A stretch of DNA of 64,000 nt from Gemmatimonadota bacterium (lineage in GTDB: Bacteria > Latescibacterota > UBA2968 > UBA8231): contig VXML01000034.1 of NCBI GenBank assembly GCA_009841115.1, forward strand, positions 206,821 to 270,820, read 5' to 3'. Both the position numbers and the translations under genes were made by a program. Shown one piece after another: positions 27,051 through 35,341 of the stretch; position 1 is the first letter of the stretch, and every line of letters begins with the position of its first letter. A model generated the notes under the pieces. It did not search any database and was not told where the DNA came from. It saw only the letters and a list, made by a program, of their open reading frames with translations.

Positions 27051-27470
27051 TCATGGGGCCGGTGTCAACGTTGGAATGAGTTGACGCTCGTTCTTGCGGT
27101 AAATCGCAAAATCGCGATCCAAAGTGAAGACGACCCCTTTCGCATGGCGTTCAGCCATCCGAACGATACAGCCATCCGCAAGGGACATGGGAACGTCCCG
27201 GTATTTCTTTAGCAACCGCGAGATAGCTGCTGTTTCTTCGGCCAGAGAAAACGATAAGTCCAAAACGCCGCGCCGGACCAACTCGAGCACGGCCCCCTGC
27301 CCTCCAGCGAATGGCTGGACGAGAAAGCAGGCTTCCGCGAGGACCGCTTCGCAGGTGAGCAGGGGTGGAGCTATACGCGCCCACTGGTCCTTCGCCCAGC
27401 GATGATGCTGGTCGCGTCGATTCAGCAGCGCGACCAGCGGACCGGTGTCGAGAATGACTTCCTTGATCAA
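27051..27470 (-). CDS. PIN-domain toxin (VapC-like)
   Basis: 139 aa. The PIN nuclease acids are in place: Asp8 (ILDTGPLVAL), Glu in the TCEAVLAEA helix (41/46), Asp99 (SLADGCIVRMAE), and Asp118/Asp120 in FTLDRDF. The family cleaves tRNA or rRNA when released from its antitoxin. Its ATG overlaps the antitoxin stop by four bases, the classical coupled toxin-antitoxin layout. It sits 88 bp from the start of the ABC importer operon, which reads the same way. Confidence 0.9.
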   Translation of the reverse strand: MIKEVILDTGPLVALLNRRDQHHRWAKDQWARIAPPLLTCEAVLAEACFLVQPFAGGQGAVLELVRRGVLDLSFSLAEETAAISRLLKKYRDVPMSLADGCIVRMAERHAKGVVFTLDRDFAIYRKNERQLIPTLTPAP

Positions 27471-27706
27471 CGGCCGAATTTCCGCAGGTAGTCCTTGTTC
27501 GCGGACAGGTCTTCAGGCCCGGAAAGTATACCCCTGAGATCGCCCACCTGCGAGAGGGCAGAACCGGCTGGTTCAGCTCCGTCCGTTTGCAGGTACGCCT
27601 CCAGCGCCTCGCGAATCAGCGCAGACTTGCTCACGCCCCTCCGCTGCGCCATTTCAGCGAGTTCAGCCGCGAGCGGATCGGGCATCTTTAGCGAAATAGT
27701 ATTCAT
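27467..27706 (-). CDS. ribbon-helix-helix antitoxin (VapB/CopG-like)
   Basis: 79 aa, start behind AGAGGAG. Residues 2-44 are a CopG/MetJ-type ribbon-helix-helix: NTISLKMPDPLAAELAEMAQ then GVSKSALIREALEAYL. The C-terminal half (LSQVGDLRGILSGPEDLSAN) is the toxin-wrapping tail. It is encoded just before the PIN toxin with ATGA overlap and is probably autorepressing through the palindrome in its promoter. Confidence 0.9.
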   Translation of the reverse strand: MNTISLKMPDPLAAELAEMAQRRGVSKSALIREALEAYLQTDGAEPAGSALSQVGDLRGILSGPEDLSANKDYLRKFGR

Positions 27707-27740
27707 TGCTCCTCTTAGGTATTACCACAGTGACGATTTA

Positions 27741-27769
27741 ATAATACTCTAGCCTGCAAAGCAGGTCAA
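27741..27769 (-). promoter_or_regulatory. promoter and operator of the PIN toxin-antitoxin pair
   Basis: Minus strand TTGACC (27769-27764), 17 bases, TATTAT (27746-27741). The palindrome CCTGC-AAA-GCAGG (27753-27765) fills the spacer, where RHH antitoxin or TA complex binding would block RNA polymerase. Confidence 0.7.
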
Positions 27770-27820
27770 TCACTCGCTCAATATCCGACCGCTTGGAACG
27801 AGAAGTTTCTCAACTGGTGA

Positions 27821-28654
27821 CTACTCCGCGACTCCTGCAAAGCTCCACACCTGCAAAGCCGTGCGGTGGAAGAGCCACGCCTTGTCGTCGTCGGTGAGAA
27901 AATCGACGTGGTCGCGGAACATCTCCAAGGCCGGGCCGTACCCCACCTCTTTCATTACACCGGGGAAATTGGTACCCCACATCAGCCGCTGCGGCCCAAA
28001 GGCGTCGTAGATGCGGCGGAAGGCGGGAAATGTATCCGCGTGCGGAAAGGGCAACTCGGACTTGTGCGCCTGCGGCGTGAATTTCACGTACACCTTGGGA
28101 AAGCGCGCCAAGTCGAGCACGTGGCTCAACAGCGGAAAGGGCGCTTCCTCATTGGTCGGCGCCCCGCCGATGTGGTCCAGCACTACCGGTACCTCGGGAA
28201 AGCGGCCGATGATAGGCTCCAAATGAGGCAAATTGGCCGCCGGACCGTGGACGATAAAACACGTGCCCAATTCCTCCGACCGCCGCCACAGCGGATCTTG
28301 GTCGGGGGCGGCCCATTCCGAAGGGTGGTCGAGTCGCGACGAGTGAATGCGCAAGCCACCAAAACCGTCCTCGCGCACTAGCCTTTCCAGCCGGTCAACC
28401 GCATCCGGAGCCTTGGGATCAACCAAGCCAATGGCGGCAAAGCGGCCCGGAAAGCGGCGCAAACAGTCGGCCACGTACCGGTTGTCGAACAAATAGTAAA
28501 TCGGCTGCACAATAACCGCTTTATCGACCCCGACCTCGTCCATGGTCTGGTTGAGCAATTCCACAGATCCACCGCCTACCTGAGTCCGGCCCTCGGCAAA
28601 AGGATAGCGCTCCGCGTCCTCGCTCCACACGTGTAGATGAGTGTCAATGATCAC
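27821..28654 (-). CDS. amidohydrolase family 2 protein (TIM-barrel metal-dependent hydrolase)
   Basis: 277 aa, GTG start behind GGAGG. It opens IIDTHLHVW with the metal-binding HxH (His6, His8). His136 (FIVHGPAA) and His161 (VVLDHIGG) are the other conserved histidines. The usual C-terminal WGSDFP/WGTDFP metal/catalytic Asp is Asn229 here (LMWGTNFPG), which could abolish or alter hydrolysis or decarboxylation. Relatives act on lactones, acids or amides in sugar and aromatic catabolism. It is followed at 43 bp by the beta-lactamase-like gene upstream on the same strand. Confidence 0.87.
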   Translation of the reverse strand: MIIDTHLHVWSEDAERYPFAEGRTQVGGGSVELLNQTMDEVGVDKAVIVQPIYYLFDNRYVADCLRRFPGRFAAIGLVDPKAPDAVDRLERLVREDGFGGLRIHSSRLDHPSEWAAPDQDPLWRRSEELGTCFIVHGPAANLPHLEPIIGRFPEVPVVLDHIGGAPTNEEAPFPLLSHVLDLARFPKVYVKFTPQAHKSELPFPHADTFPAFRRIYDAFGPQRLMWGTNFPGVMKEVGYGPALEMFRDHVDFLTDDDKAWLFHRTALQVWSFAGVAE

Positions 28655-28697
28655 AAGTCCCTCCTATGGTAAAAACTGAATCGCATGAGCAACCCCA

Positions 28698-29624
28698 TTA
28701 ACTACTATTATCCACCACGCACTCGGGGGCCAGTGCCTCCACGGCCAAACGGGCGACCTGGGCAATGGCCTCGGCAGCGGCGGATCCGTCGTCGCGGGCC
28801 AAGGCAAAGGCCACCACGACCAAGGGCCCTGCTGGCAAAAACACAAGGCCAGCATCCCCTTTGATGATGCCGCTAGAGCCGTACTTGTGCGCCACCACCA
28901 CATCCGGCTGCAAATAGCACCGGATCATGCGGGTATCCCGACCGGTTTTGAGCAGCTCTATCATGGCTTTGGAAGCCGCCGCACTGACGACCTGCCCGCG
29001 ATATATAGCTGCCAATAAAGAAGCCAATTCGCCAGGAGCGGCCACATTGTTTTCCAGCGAACCCCCAAAGGACACGCTGCCGTAGTCAAGGCCCTGAGTG
29101 CTGACCCGCTCCCTGTACACTACATCGTTGGCCTGATTGGTGGGCACCTCGTCCATCCCTACCATGCGGTAGTGATAGCGGCCCATGGTCGCGGCTGCCC
29201 GCACATTGGCACAGCCCAGCCGGTCGAGGGTGGCGTTGATCTGGTCTAGCCCCAGCAATCCCATGAGGAAATCAGTGGCAATATTGTCGCTGATGCCCAT
29301 CATCAGGCGGGCGTAGTCGCGCAAGGTCAACTCGGGCTCGTCTTGGGCGATTTGCAACACCCCCGAACCGTGCGTTGAAATATCGCCCCGCAACCGGTGT
29401 CGGCCGTCTAGCGACAGCCGTCCTGCCTCGGCTTGGCGGAACAACTCGACCAATACGGCAATTTTGATGACCGAGGCCGTGGGAAAGCGCTCGTCAGCTC
29501 TGTACTGATGCACTTGACCAGTAGCCAGATCTTCTATATGCCAGCCCATACGGCCGTCAAAGGCCGCGGCTATCTGGCGCAGGGCCGCATCGGGAAAAAC
29601 GCCCATGTCCAACTTCCCTCTCAT
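28698..29624 (-). CDS. class A beta-lactamase-like serine hydrolase
   Basis: 308 aa from ATG at 29624, which overlaps the preceding stop (ATGA); a start 12 codons earlier is possible. Motifs: Ser51-x-x-Lys54 (TASVIK), Ser112-Asp113-Asn114 (GISDNIATDFL), and Lys247-Tyr-Gly (HKYGSSG) in place of KTG/KSG. There is no recognisable signal peptide, unusual for a real beta-lactamase, and the family (PF13354) also contains esterase-like and unknown serine hydrolases. Coupling to a DUF4214-containing protein gives no functional hint. I would not call it a resistance gene. Confidence 0.8.
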   Translation of the reverse strand: MRGKLDMGVFPDAALRQIAAAFDGRMGWHIEDLATGQVHQYRADERFPTASVIKIAVLVELFRQAEAGRLSLDGRHRLRGDISTHGSGVLQIAQDEPELTLRDYARLMMGISDNIATDFLMGLLGLDQINATLDRLGCANVRAAATMGRYHYRMVGMDEVPTNQANDVVYRERVSTQGLDYGSVSFGGSLENNVAAPGELASLLAAIYRGQVVSAAASKAMIELLKTGRDTRMIRCYLQPDVVVAHKYGSSGIIKGDAGLVFLPAGPLVVVAFALARDDGSAAAEAIAQVARLAVEALAPECVVDNSS

Positions 29625-30307
29625 TCCCCGTCGGCGTGCAACTTTTCCAGCACCTGCCACTGTTGGCGCTGGCGGCTTTCGGCCGAGTCGAAGATCTCGC
29701 GGACGAAATGGTCCCGGCTTTTGCCGTCGGCTAGTTCGATCAAGCGGTTTTGCAAGTCGTCGGACGAGGGGTCGCGACCGAGCGCTGCACGATAGACCCC
29801 ACGCACAAAATCCGCCTCGGCCGCTTCGTTGAGCAAGTCTTGAGCCTCGTAGGCGAAGGCTTTGAGGGTATGGGCTAAAGAGGCGGCCAACCAGGCCTTG
29901 TGCTCTTCGAGCGGACCTAAAATACCGTACAACTCAGCACACAATTCCACATCGCCCACTACCTGCTGAGCTTCTTCCGCAGACTTCCTTTCAGACCAAG
30001 CTTGCAGAGTTTGCACATAGGTCTTGGCCCGACCCCGACGCTGGTCGTCCATTTCCCAAGCCCGAGTGAGCACATCGACGGCCGGCTGACCCGGATAAGT
30101 GCCTTCGCCAATGGCGCGGACGATCAGGTCGAGATTGTCAAAGGCGCAGTAGTGGGTCAGCGAGTCGAAGCGCGAGATCAGGGCGCGGATGTGGCGCACC
30201 GCATCGGGCAGTTCCTCCAGCGGAGCAACTTGGGCGTCGATGCGCTGCATAGCCTCGTCGGGCTCGTCGTGGTGATGCAGGATATTGCGCCAGTGGGAAT
30301 CAGGCAT
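29621..30307 (-). CDS. DUF4214-containing protein of unknown function
   Basis: 228 aa behind CAGGAG. The first 160 residues are helical and unfamiliar (DAVRHIRALISRFDSLTHYC and following). Residues about 172-220 match the DUF4214 pattern: FVRGVYRAALGRDPSSDDLQ, then FVREIFDSAESR. This helical module is found in linker-type, surface and glycosyltransferase-associated proteins. Translationally coupled to the serine hydrolase downstream. Confidence 0.65.
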   Translation of the reverse strand: MPDSHWRNILHHHDEPDEAMQRIDAQVAPLEELPDAVRHIRALISRFDSLTHYCAFDNLDLIVRAIGEGTYPGQPAVDVLTRAWEMDDQRRGRAKTYVQTLQAWSERKSAEEAQQVVGDVELCAELYGILGPLEEHKAWLAASLAHTLKAFAYEAQDLLNEAAEADFVRGVYRAALGRDPSSDDLQNRLIELADGKSRDHFVREIFDSAESRQRQQWQVLEKLHADGE

Positions 30308-30348
30308 GATGTCTCCTGTCGAGAGTTGGGTATTGAGCGGATTGCGAA

Positions 30349-31389
30349 TTATGCGCGGAACAAATGGCCCTCAATGGGCAGACTCACTTCAATGCCCGAA
30401 GTGGCCGCCTGCAAACCGGCTTCCATAATCTCTTGGGCGTGCCGCGATTGGGTGGCATTGGTCGTGCCCTGGGGCGGCTGGCCCGAGCGGATGCAGTGCA
30501 GAAAGTGCGTGGCGGCATTGCTCTGGGAGGCAGACAATTCGTCGAGTTCTACCTCTGTTCCCTCGCGATTCTGGCGGGTGTACACCGTCACCTGATTCCC
30601 CACCACCATAGTCCCCTCGGTACCGTAGAGCACCACGTCGTGGGGCGGCACGTGCGGCACGGCTTCAGTCCAACTCATTTCCAGGCGGCACAAGGCTTGC
30701 GGGTAGCGCAGCACCATAATGCCGTTGTCGTCAACCGGCAGGTGAGTCTTGAGCAAGCGGCCAGCCATGGCCACGACGCTGTGCGGCCGGCCCAAAAAGT
30801 GGACGCACAGGCTGGCACCGTATCCGCTGTAGTCGTTGAAGGCCCCGGCTCCGTTGAGTTGAAGATCGAAGAGGAAGCCGCAAAATTCGTCGGAGCAGCC
30901 TAGCTCATCGGGGCCGCAGTGGCCACCGCGCCAGGTGAGCTGCCACAATTGCCCAATGGCCCCTTCCCCGACGAGGCGGTGGGCCGTGTGCAAGGGCCGC
31001 GACCACGCCGTAGGCCAGTTGACCATCAGACAGGTCTGGTGACGCTGGGCCGCGGTCAGCATGCGGTCGGCCTGTTCGAGCGTGGCGGCCATGGGTTTTT
31101 CGACCATCACGTGAATACCCCGAGCCGCGCACAGCTCGACGAGGGGGGCATGGTGGGCAGTGGCCGAAAAAACGAAAACTGCGTCGGGAGTTTGCGCGTC
31201 GAGCAGGGCTTCGTACTCGCCGTACACTTGGTCGCAGCCCGTGCGCTCGCGGAAGCGGTCCAGCAGCACGGGGTTGGGGTCGGCACCACCCACGAGGAGG
31301 GCTTCCTCCCGGTCGGCTAGTTCCCTGAGGTTGCCCCACAAGTGGTCGTGGGCCATGCCCAGCACGGCGACTTTGATCGGATCAGTCAT
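30349..31389 (-). CDS. Gfo/Idh/MocA family oxidoreductase (3)
   Basis: 346 aa from ATG at 31389 (CAGGAG upstream; the longer frame to 31437 has no site). VAVLGMAHDHLWGNL replaces the usual GxGxxA/G loop with GMAHDH, a histidine-rich variant. The EKP signature (VMVEKPMAATLEQ) and the domain-2 segment GAGAFNDYSGYGASLCVHFL are intact. Probably an NAD-dependent sugar or polyol dehydrogenase. It is last of a minus-strand run that includes the DUF4214 protein (41 bp downstream). Confidence 0.88.
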   Translation of the reverse strand: MTDPIKVAVLGMAHDHLWGNLRELADREEALLVGGADPNPVLLDRFRERTGCDQVYGEYEALLDAQTPDAVFVFSATAHHAPLVELCAARGIHVMVEKPMAATLEQADRMLTAAQRHQTCLMVNWPTAWSRPLHTAHRLVGEGAIGQLWQLTWRGGHCGPDELGCSDEFCGFLFDLQLNGAGAFNDYSGYGASLCVHFLGRPHSVVAMAGRLLKTHLPVDDNGIMVLRYPQALCRLEMSWTEAVPHVPPHDVVLYGTEGTMVVGNQVTVYTRQNREGTEVELDELSASQSNAATHFLHCIRSGQPPQGTTNATQSRHAQEIMEAGLQAATSGIEVSLPIEGHLFRA

Positions 31390-31482
31390 ATAATAAGCTC
31401 CTGAGTGTTGTTGAGGTGTGCGGTATGAGGACGCCAATTGCTCTGGTCAATCTATATCCCTAGGGACGTAAAGGGCAAGCCA

Positions 31483-31511
31483 CCTTGAAAGAGGAAGGGC
31501 CGCCCGCTATA
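31483..31511 (+). promoter_or_regulatory. strong promoter sharing its spacer with the kinase promoter at 43248
   Basis: TTGAAA (31483-31488), the 17-base spacer GAGGAAGGGCCGCCCGC, then TATAAT (31506-31511). The spacer is identical to that of the promoter at 43248-43276 and contains the near-palindrome GGGC-C-GCCC. Confidence 0.72.
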
Positions 31512-31542
31512 ATACCCTTACTACTGTATAGCGGAGGAGTGC

Positions 31543-31578
31543 TTATGAAGATCGTTGCCCCACCTTCCCCAATCGCCT
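31543..31578 (+). pseudogene. truncated gene start (or 11-aa leader peptide)
   Basis: ATGAAGATCGTTGCC follows a textbook GGAGGAG site and the promoter at 31483, yet stops after 11 codons (MKIVAPPSPIA). This looks like the head of a gene cut off by arrival of the restriction-modification gene. A matching internal fragment of an epimerase lies just past that gene at 34249. Confidence 0.5.
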
Positions 31579-31680
31579 AATTTTGACTCGACGGTACCTT
31601 GCTCAGCAAAAACGAGAATCAGCTCAATAGGACGCCCGAAATTTAAGGGCATTCCCTCCTGTGCAAATCCTTTAACATCT

Positions 31681-34227
31681 ATGAATAGTATCAACTTAAG
31701 TCAAAGCGAGACAGCATCTGCAACCGAACTAGCAGAAAGCTATCGCCTAGATATATCTCGAAAATTAGTTCCCAAGAAACGTTCGGAAATGGGACAGTTC
31801 CTGACTTCTGTCTCTATTGCTCGGTTTATGGCCTCGCTTTTTGACTCTGTTGGATACGGTCAGATCCGCCTTTTAGATGCCGGTGCTGGAGTAGGTTCCT
31901 TAACGGCCGCTTTTGTAGAGGAATTTTGCTCTCGTACTGCTCATCCCCAGGAGATTTACATCAAGGCTTACGAATTAGAGCCGACGATGATTGAGTATCT
32001 ACAATCTACGCTTACCAACTGTCGCCGATTGTGCCGGGACAACGGAATCGACCTTCAAGAGAAAATTGAAGTTGAAGATTTTATTGAAGGAGGGGCGAAA
32101 CAACTGGCAAGTGATCTATTTCAGTGTCCTCCAGTCAAGGAGTCTTTCACTCATGTAATCATGAACCCTCCCTATAAAAAAATCCGCTCCAATTCTCCAC
32201 ATAGAAAATGGCTGCAAGCCGTGGGTGTAGAAATCTCAAATTTATATGCAGGATTTCTAACAATTGCTATCGAGATGTTAAGGCCAGGGGGTGAGCTTGT
32301 GGCCATCGTCCCTCGTTCGTTCTGCAATGGTCCGTACTTCAAATCTTTTCGTAGATTTTTACTCGAACAGATGATGATCAAACGTTTTCATGTATTTGAA
32401 TCTCGCACTCATGCGTTTAAGGACGATGAAGTACTACAGGAAAACATAATTTTCCATGCGGTAAAAGGATCAGCCTTAGGAACTGTCAGAATCACCTCAA
32501 GTTATAGTGTAGAATTCTCCAAGGAGTACGGAGAAATGATCGTAGAGGATATGACCCAGAGGACAGTCCCCTATACCAGCGTTGTCAAGCCCGACGATCC
32601 AGAGCAATTTATTCATATAGCCACTACTGATTTTGAACAGCATGTAGTAGATCGAATTTCAGTATTTAATTATACGCTAGAAGATTTAGGCATCGAAGTA
32701 TCCACTGGTCCCCTAGTAGATTTCAGGCTGAAAGAACATTTGCGCCAGAAACCTGGACCAGGTACAGCCCCCTTGCTTTATCCTGCTCACTTTGATGCCG
32801 ATGGACTGACATGGCCCAAGAGTGGGAAGAAGCCCAATGCTATTAATATTACACCTGATTCTGAAAAGTGGCTTTGGTCTAATAATGGCCACTATGTGGT
32901 GACCAAACGCTTTACTGCTAAAGAAGAACGAAGGCGCATCGTAGCAGCGATATATGATTCATCTCTACCTGCCCGTAAAGTCGGCTTTGAAAATCACCTA
33001 AACGTATTCCATCGACAAAAGCAGGGATTATCTAAAGAAATAGCCTTGGGGCTAGCCGTCTATCTAAATTGCACCCTAGTCGATAAATACTTCCGCCAAT
33101 TTAATGGCCACACACAAGTCAATTCTGCCGATCTCAGGACGATTCATTATCCAAGCCTAGAGACCTTAGCTAAATTTGGTTCTCTAGCTAAAGGTAAGAT
33201 TCCGCTACAAAAGGATATCGATTATCTGATCAACCAAGAAGTCAGTAGAATGGGAAAGAAATCCATGCTTGATCCAATCCAGGCGCAACAGAAAATAAAT
33301 GAGGCACTAAATCTCTTGATAAACTTCGGCCTTCCCAGAGGCCAACAAAACGAACGCTCCGCACTGACACTGCTTGCCATTTTGAACCTCAAACCAGATG
33401 GAAGCTGGCAAGAACTGGAACAACCGTTGATGGGTATCACCCCTATCATGGAATTTTGCCGGGCTTTCTACGGCAAAGAGTACGCGCCCAATACTCGTGA
33501 AACTTTCCGCCGTCAAACCATGCACCAATTTGTCGAAGCGGGCATCGCACTGTATAACCCAGACGAACCAGATCGTCCCGTAAATAGCCCCAAAGCATGT
33601 TATCAGATCAGTCCAGAAACTTTTGCAGTCATTCTCACCTATGGCACAGACCAGTGGGACCAAACCCTTTCTTCATATTTAGAAGAGCGAGAAACCCTAG
33701 CTCAACTTTATGAGATGCAGCGAAAAATGCAGATGATCCCCGTAGAAGTTGAAGAGGACTACGAAATTGCTCTCACTCCTGGTACACACAGCAAGCTGAT
33801 TAAAGATATCATCGTCGAATTCGCACCTCGATATGCCCCGGGAAGCGAAGTGATTTATGTAGGCGATACGGGAAGCAAAATTGGCTACTTACAACAAAGC
33901 AGGTTGTTAGAGCTAGGTGTTGAGGTGGATGAACATGGCAAAATGCCGGACGTAGTGCTCTATTATCAGGAGAAAAATTGGCTTTTTTTAATTGAGGCCG
34001 TGACAACCCATGGGCCTGTAGATAGCAAAAGACATCGTGAACTTTCTACATTATTTGCCAAGGCTATACCTGGTTTAGTATATGTTACGGCCTTTCCAGA
34101 CCGCACGACAATGGGAAAGTATATAACTGAGATCTCTTGGGAAACTGAGGTATGGGTTGCGGAAACACCAACGCATATCATCCATTTCGATGGGAACCGA
34201 TTTCTTGGACCCTACGAAACTTCCTGA
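31681..34227 (+). CDS. single-chain BsuBI/PstI-family restriction-modification enzyme
   Basis: 848 aa from ATG at 31681; a frame from 31555 exists but its first 42 residues look non-coding. Residues about 20-510 are an N6-adenine methyltransferase: KLVPKKRSEMGQFLTSVSIA, SAM loop LLDAGAGVGSLT (Asp66), catalytic Asn162-Pro-Pro-Tyr165. From about 540 it is a BsuBI/PstI endonuclease: GLPRGQQNERSALTLLAILN, TRETFRRQTMHQFVEAGI, then the C-terminal nuclease domain with YVGDTGSKIGYL, GKMPDVVLYY and FLIEAVTTHGPVD. Family prototypes recognise CTGCAG, where M and R are separate genes; here they form one frame. Markedly AT-richer than its neighbours, so probably horizontally acquired. Confidence 0.88.
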   Translation: MNSINLSQSETASATELAESYRLDISRKLVPKKRSEMGQFLTSVSIARFMASLFDSVGYGQIRLLDAGAGVGSLTAAFVEEFCSRTAHPQEIYIKAYELEPTMIEYLQSTLTNCRRLCRDNGIDLQEKIEVEDFIEGGAKQLASDLFQCPPVKESFTHVIMNPPYKKIRSNSPHRKWLQAVGVEISNLYAGFLTIAIEMLRPGGELVAIVPRSFCNGPYFKSFRRFLLEQMMIKRFHVFESRTHAFKDDEVLQENIIFHAVKGSALGTVRITSSYSVEFSKEYGEMIVEDMTQRTVPYTSVVKPDDPEQFIHIATTDFEQHVVDRISVFNYTLEDLGIEVSTGPLVDFRLKEHLRQKPGPGTAPLLYPAHFDADGLTWPKSGKKPNAINITPDSEKWLWSNNGHYVVTKRFTAKEERRRIVAAIYDSSLPARKVGFENHLNVFHRQKQGLSKEIALGLAVYLNCTLVDKYFRQFNGHTQVNSADLRTIHYPSLETLAKFGSLAKGKIPLQKDIDYLINQEVSRMGKKSMLDPIQAQQKINEALNLLINFGLPRGQQNERSALTLLAILNLKPDGSWQELEQPLMGITPIMEFCRAFYGKEYAPNTRETFRRQTMHQFVEAGIALYNPDEPDRPVNSPKACYQISPETFAVILTYGTDQWDQTLSSYLEERETLAQLYEMQRKMQMIPVEVEEDYEIALTPGTHSKLIKDIIVEFAPRYAPGSEVIYVGDTGSKIGYLQQSRLLELGVEVDEHGKMPDVVLYYQEKNWLFLIEAVTTHGPVDSKRHRELSTLFAKAIPGLVYVTAFPDRTTMGKYITEISWETEVWVAETPTHIIHFDGNRFLGPYETS

Positions 34228-34248
34228 AATCCGCAGCTAGTATTCGGA

Positions 34249-34274
34249 GACATTGCCGGCTTCCACGCCGTCCA
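34249..34274 (+). pseudogene. fragment of an NAD-dependent epimerase gene
   Basis: 24 of 26 bases match 35501-35526 of the intact epimerase (encoding DIADFHAVH; here DIAGFHAVH in frame). The similarity begins right after the restriction-modification gene and ends before the mannonate dehydratase ribosome site. It is read as the remains of a duplicated epimerase gene whose start may be the stub at 31543. Confidence 0.5.
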
Positions 34275-34302
34275 TTCTCAAAACATAAAGAAAGGATCAG
34301 CT

Positions 34303-35283
34303 ATGAAAATCGCTTTGGCACTCGGACCAGACGCCAGCGCCGTATCGACCTTCGGTACCCAATGTGGCGTCGAGCATGCCGTCGGCACCTTCGGTCTCGC
34401 GCCGATACCAGATAAACCAATCGACGACGAAGCGCAGCCGTTCAGCCGCCAGTCCCTAGCTCATTTCAAGGCGCAGTACGAGAAAAACGGTTATCATCTA
34501 TCGGTCATTGAAAGCCGTCCTCCCATGGAAAAGATCAAACTAGCCCAGCCGGGGCGCGACGAAGAAATCGCCGTCGTCTGCGAGTTCATCCGCAACATGG
34601 GGGCAGTCGGCATCCCGGTGTGGTGTCCTGCGTGGATGCCGATCCTCTTCGTGATTCGCACGTCGTCCGAAATCCCGACGCGAGGCGGTGCCAAGGTGAC
34701 CGGCTTCGACCTTGAAGAATTCAACAAGACCCATCCCGCCGGCGAGCATGGCGAAGTCACCGAGGAGGACCAGTGGGACAACCTGAAATACTTCCTCGAA
34801 CGCGTTGTCCCGGTCGCCGAAGAGGCGAACGTCAAGCTCGCCATGCACCCCGACGACCCACCCCTGTCGCCGATCCAGGGCATCGCCCGCATCATCAGCA
34901 GCGTTGAGAACTACCAGAAGATGGTCGATCTCGTTCCCAGCCCGGCAAACGGCATCGGCCTCTGTCAGGGCAACTTCGGCCTGATGACCGACGACCTGCC
35001 GAGCGTCATTCGCCATTTTGGCGAGCAGCAGAAGATCCACTTCGTCCATTTCCGCGACATCAGGGGCACGCCGGAGAAGTTTGACGAGGCCTTCCACGAC
35101 GACGGCAAGCACGACATGGCGGCCTGTGTCAGGGCCTATCGCGACACAGGATACGAGGGAGTCGCACGCCCCGACCATTTCCCGCAGCTAACCTACGAGG
35201 ACTTCGTCGATGTGCACTCCATGGAGCGCCTCTACGCCATTGGCTACATGAGGGGCCTGATCGAGGCGGTGTACAGCGAATGA
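34303..35283 (+). CDS. uxuA: mannonate dehydratase-like enzyme
   Basis: 326 aa, AAAGGA before ATG. TIM-barrel with the UxuA hallmarks: KLAMHPDDPPLSPIQGIARI, IGLCQGNFGLM, VHFRDIRGTPEKFDEAFHDD, and ARPDHFPQ for metal binding. UxuA dehydrates D-mannonate to 2-keto-3-deoxygluconate in glucuronate/pectin-type uronate breakdown. The epimerase and amidohydrolase downstream form an apparent operon (gaps 58 and 21 bp). A short C-terminal extension is normal. Confidence 0.85.
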   Translation: MKIALALGPDASAVSTFGTQCGVEHAVGTFGLAPIPDKPIDDEAQPFSRQSLAHFKAQYEKNGYHLSVIESRPPMEKIKLAQPGRDEEIAVVCEFIRNMGAVGIPVWCPAWMPILFVIRTSSEIPTRGGAKVTGFDLEEFNKTHPAGEHGEVTEEDQWDNLKYFLERVVPVAEEANVKLAMHPDDPPLSPIQGIARIISSVENYQKMVDLVPSPANGIGLCQGNFGLMTDDLPSVIRHFGEQQKIHFVHFRDIRGTPEKFDEAFHDDGKHDMAACVRAYRDTGYEGVARPDHFPQLTYEDFVDVHSMERLYAIGYMRGLIEAVYSE

Positions 35284-35341
35284 CCGCGGAGGGCTGGTCA
35301 CAGGTACCTAGCTGCGATACCGTTTCTCAGGAGAATTGCTC

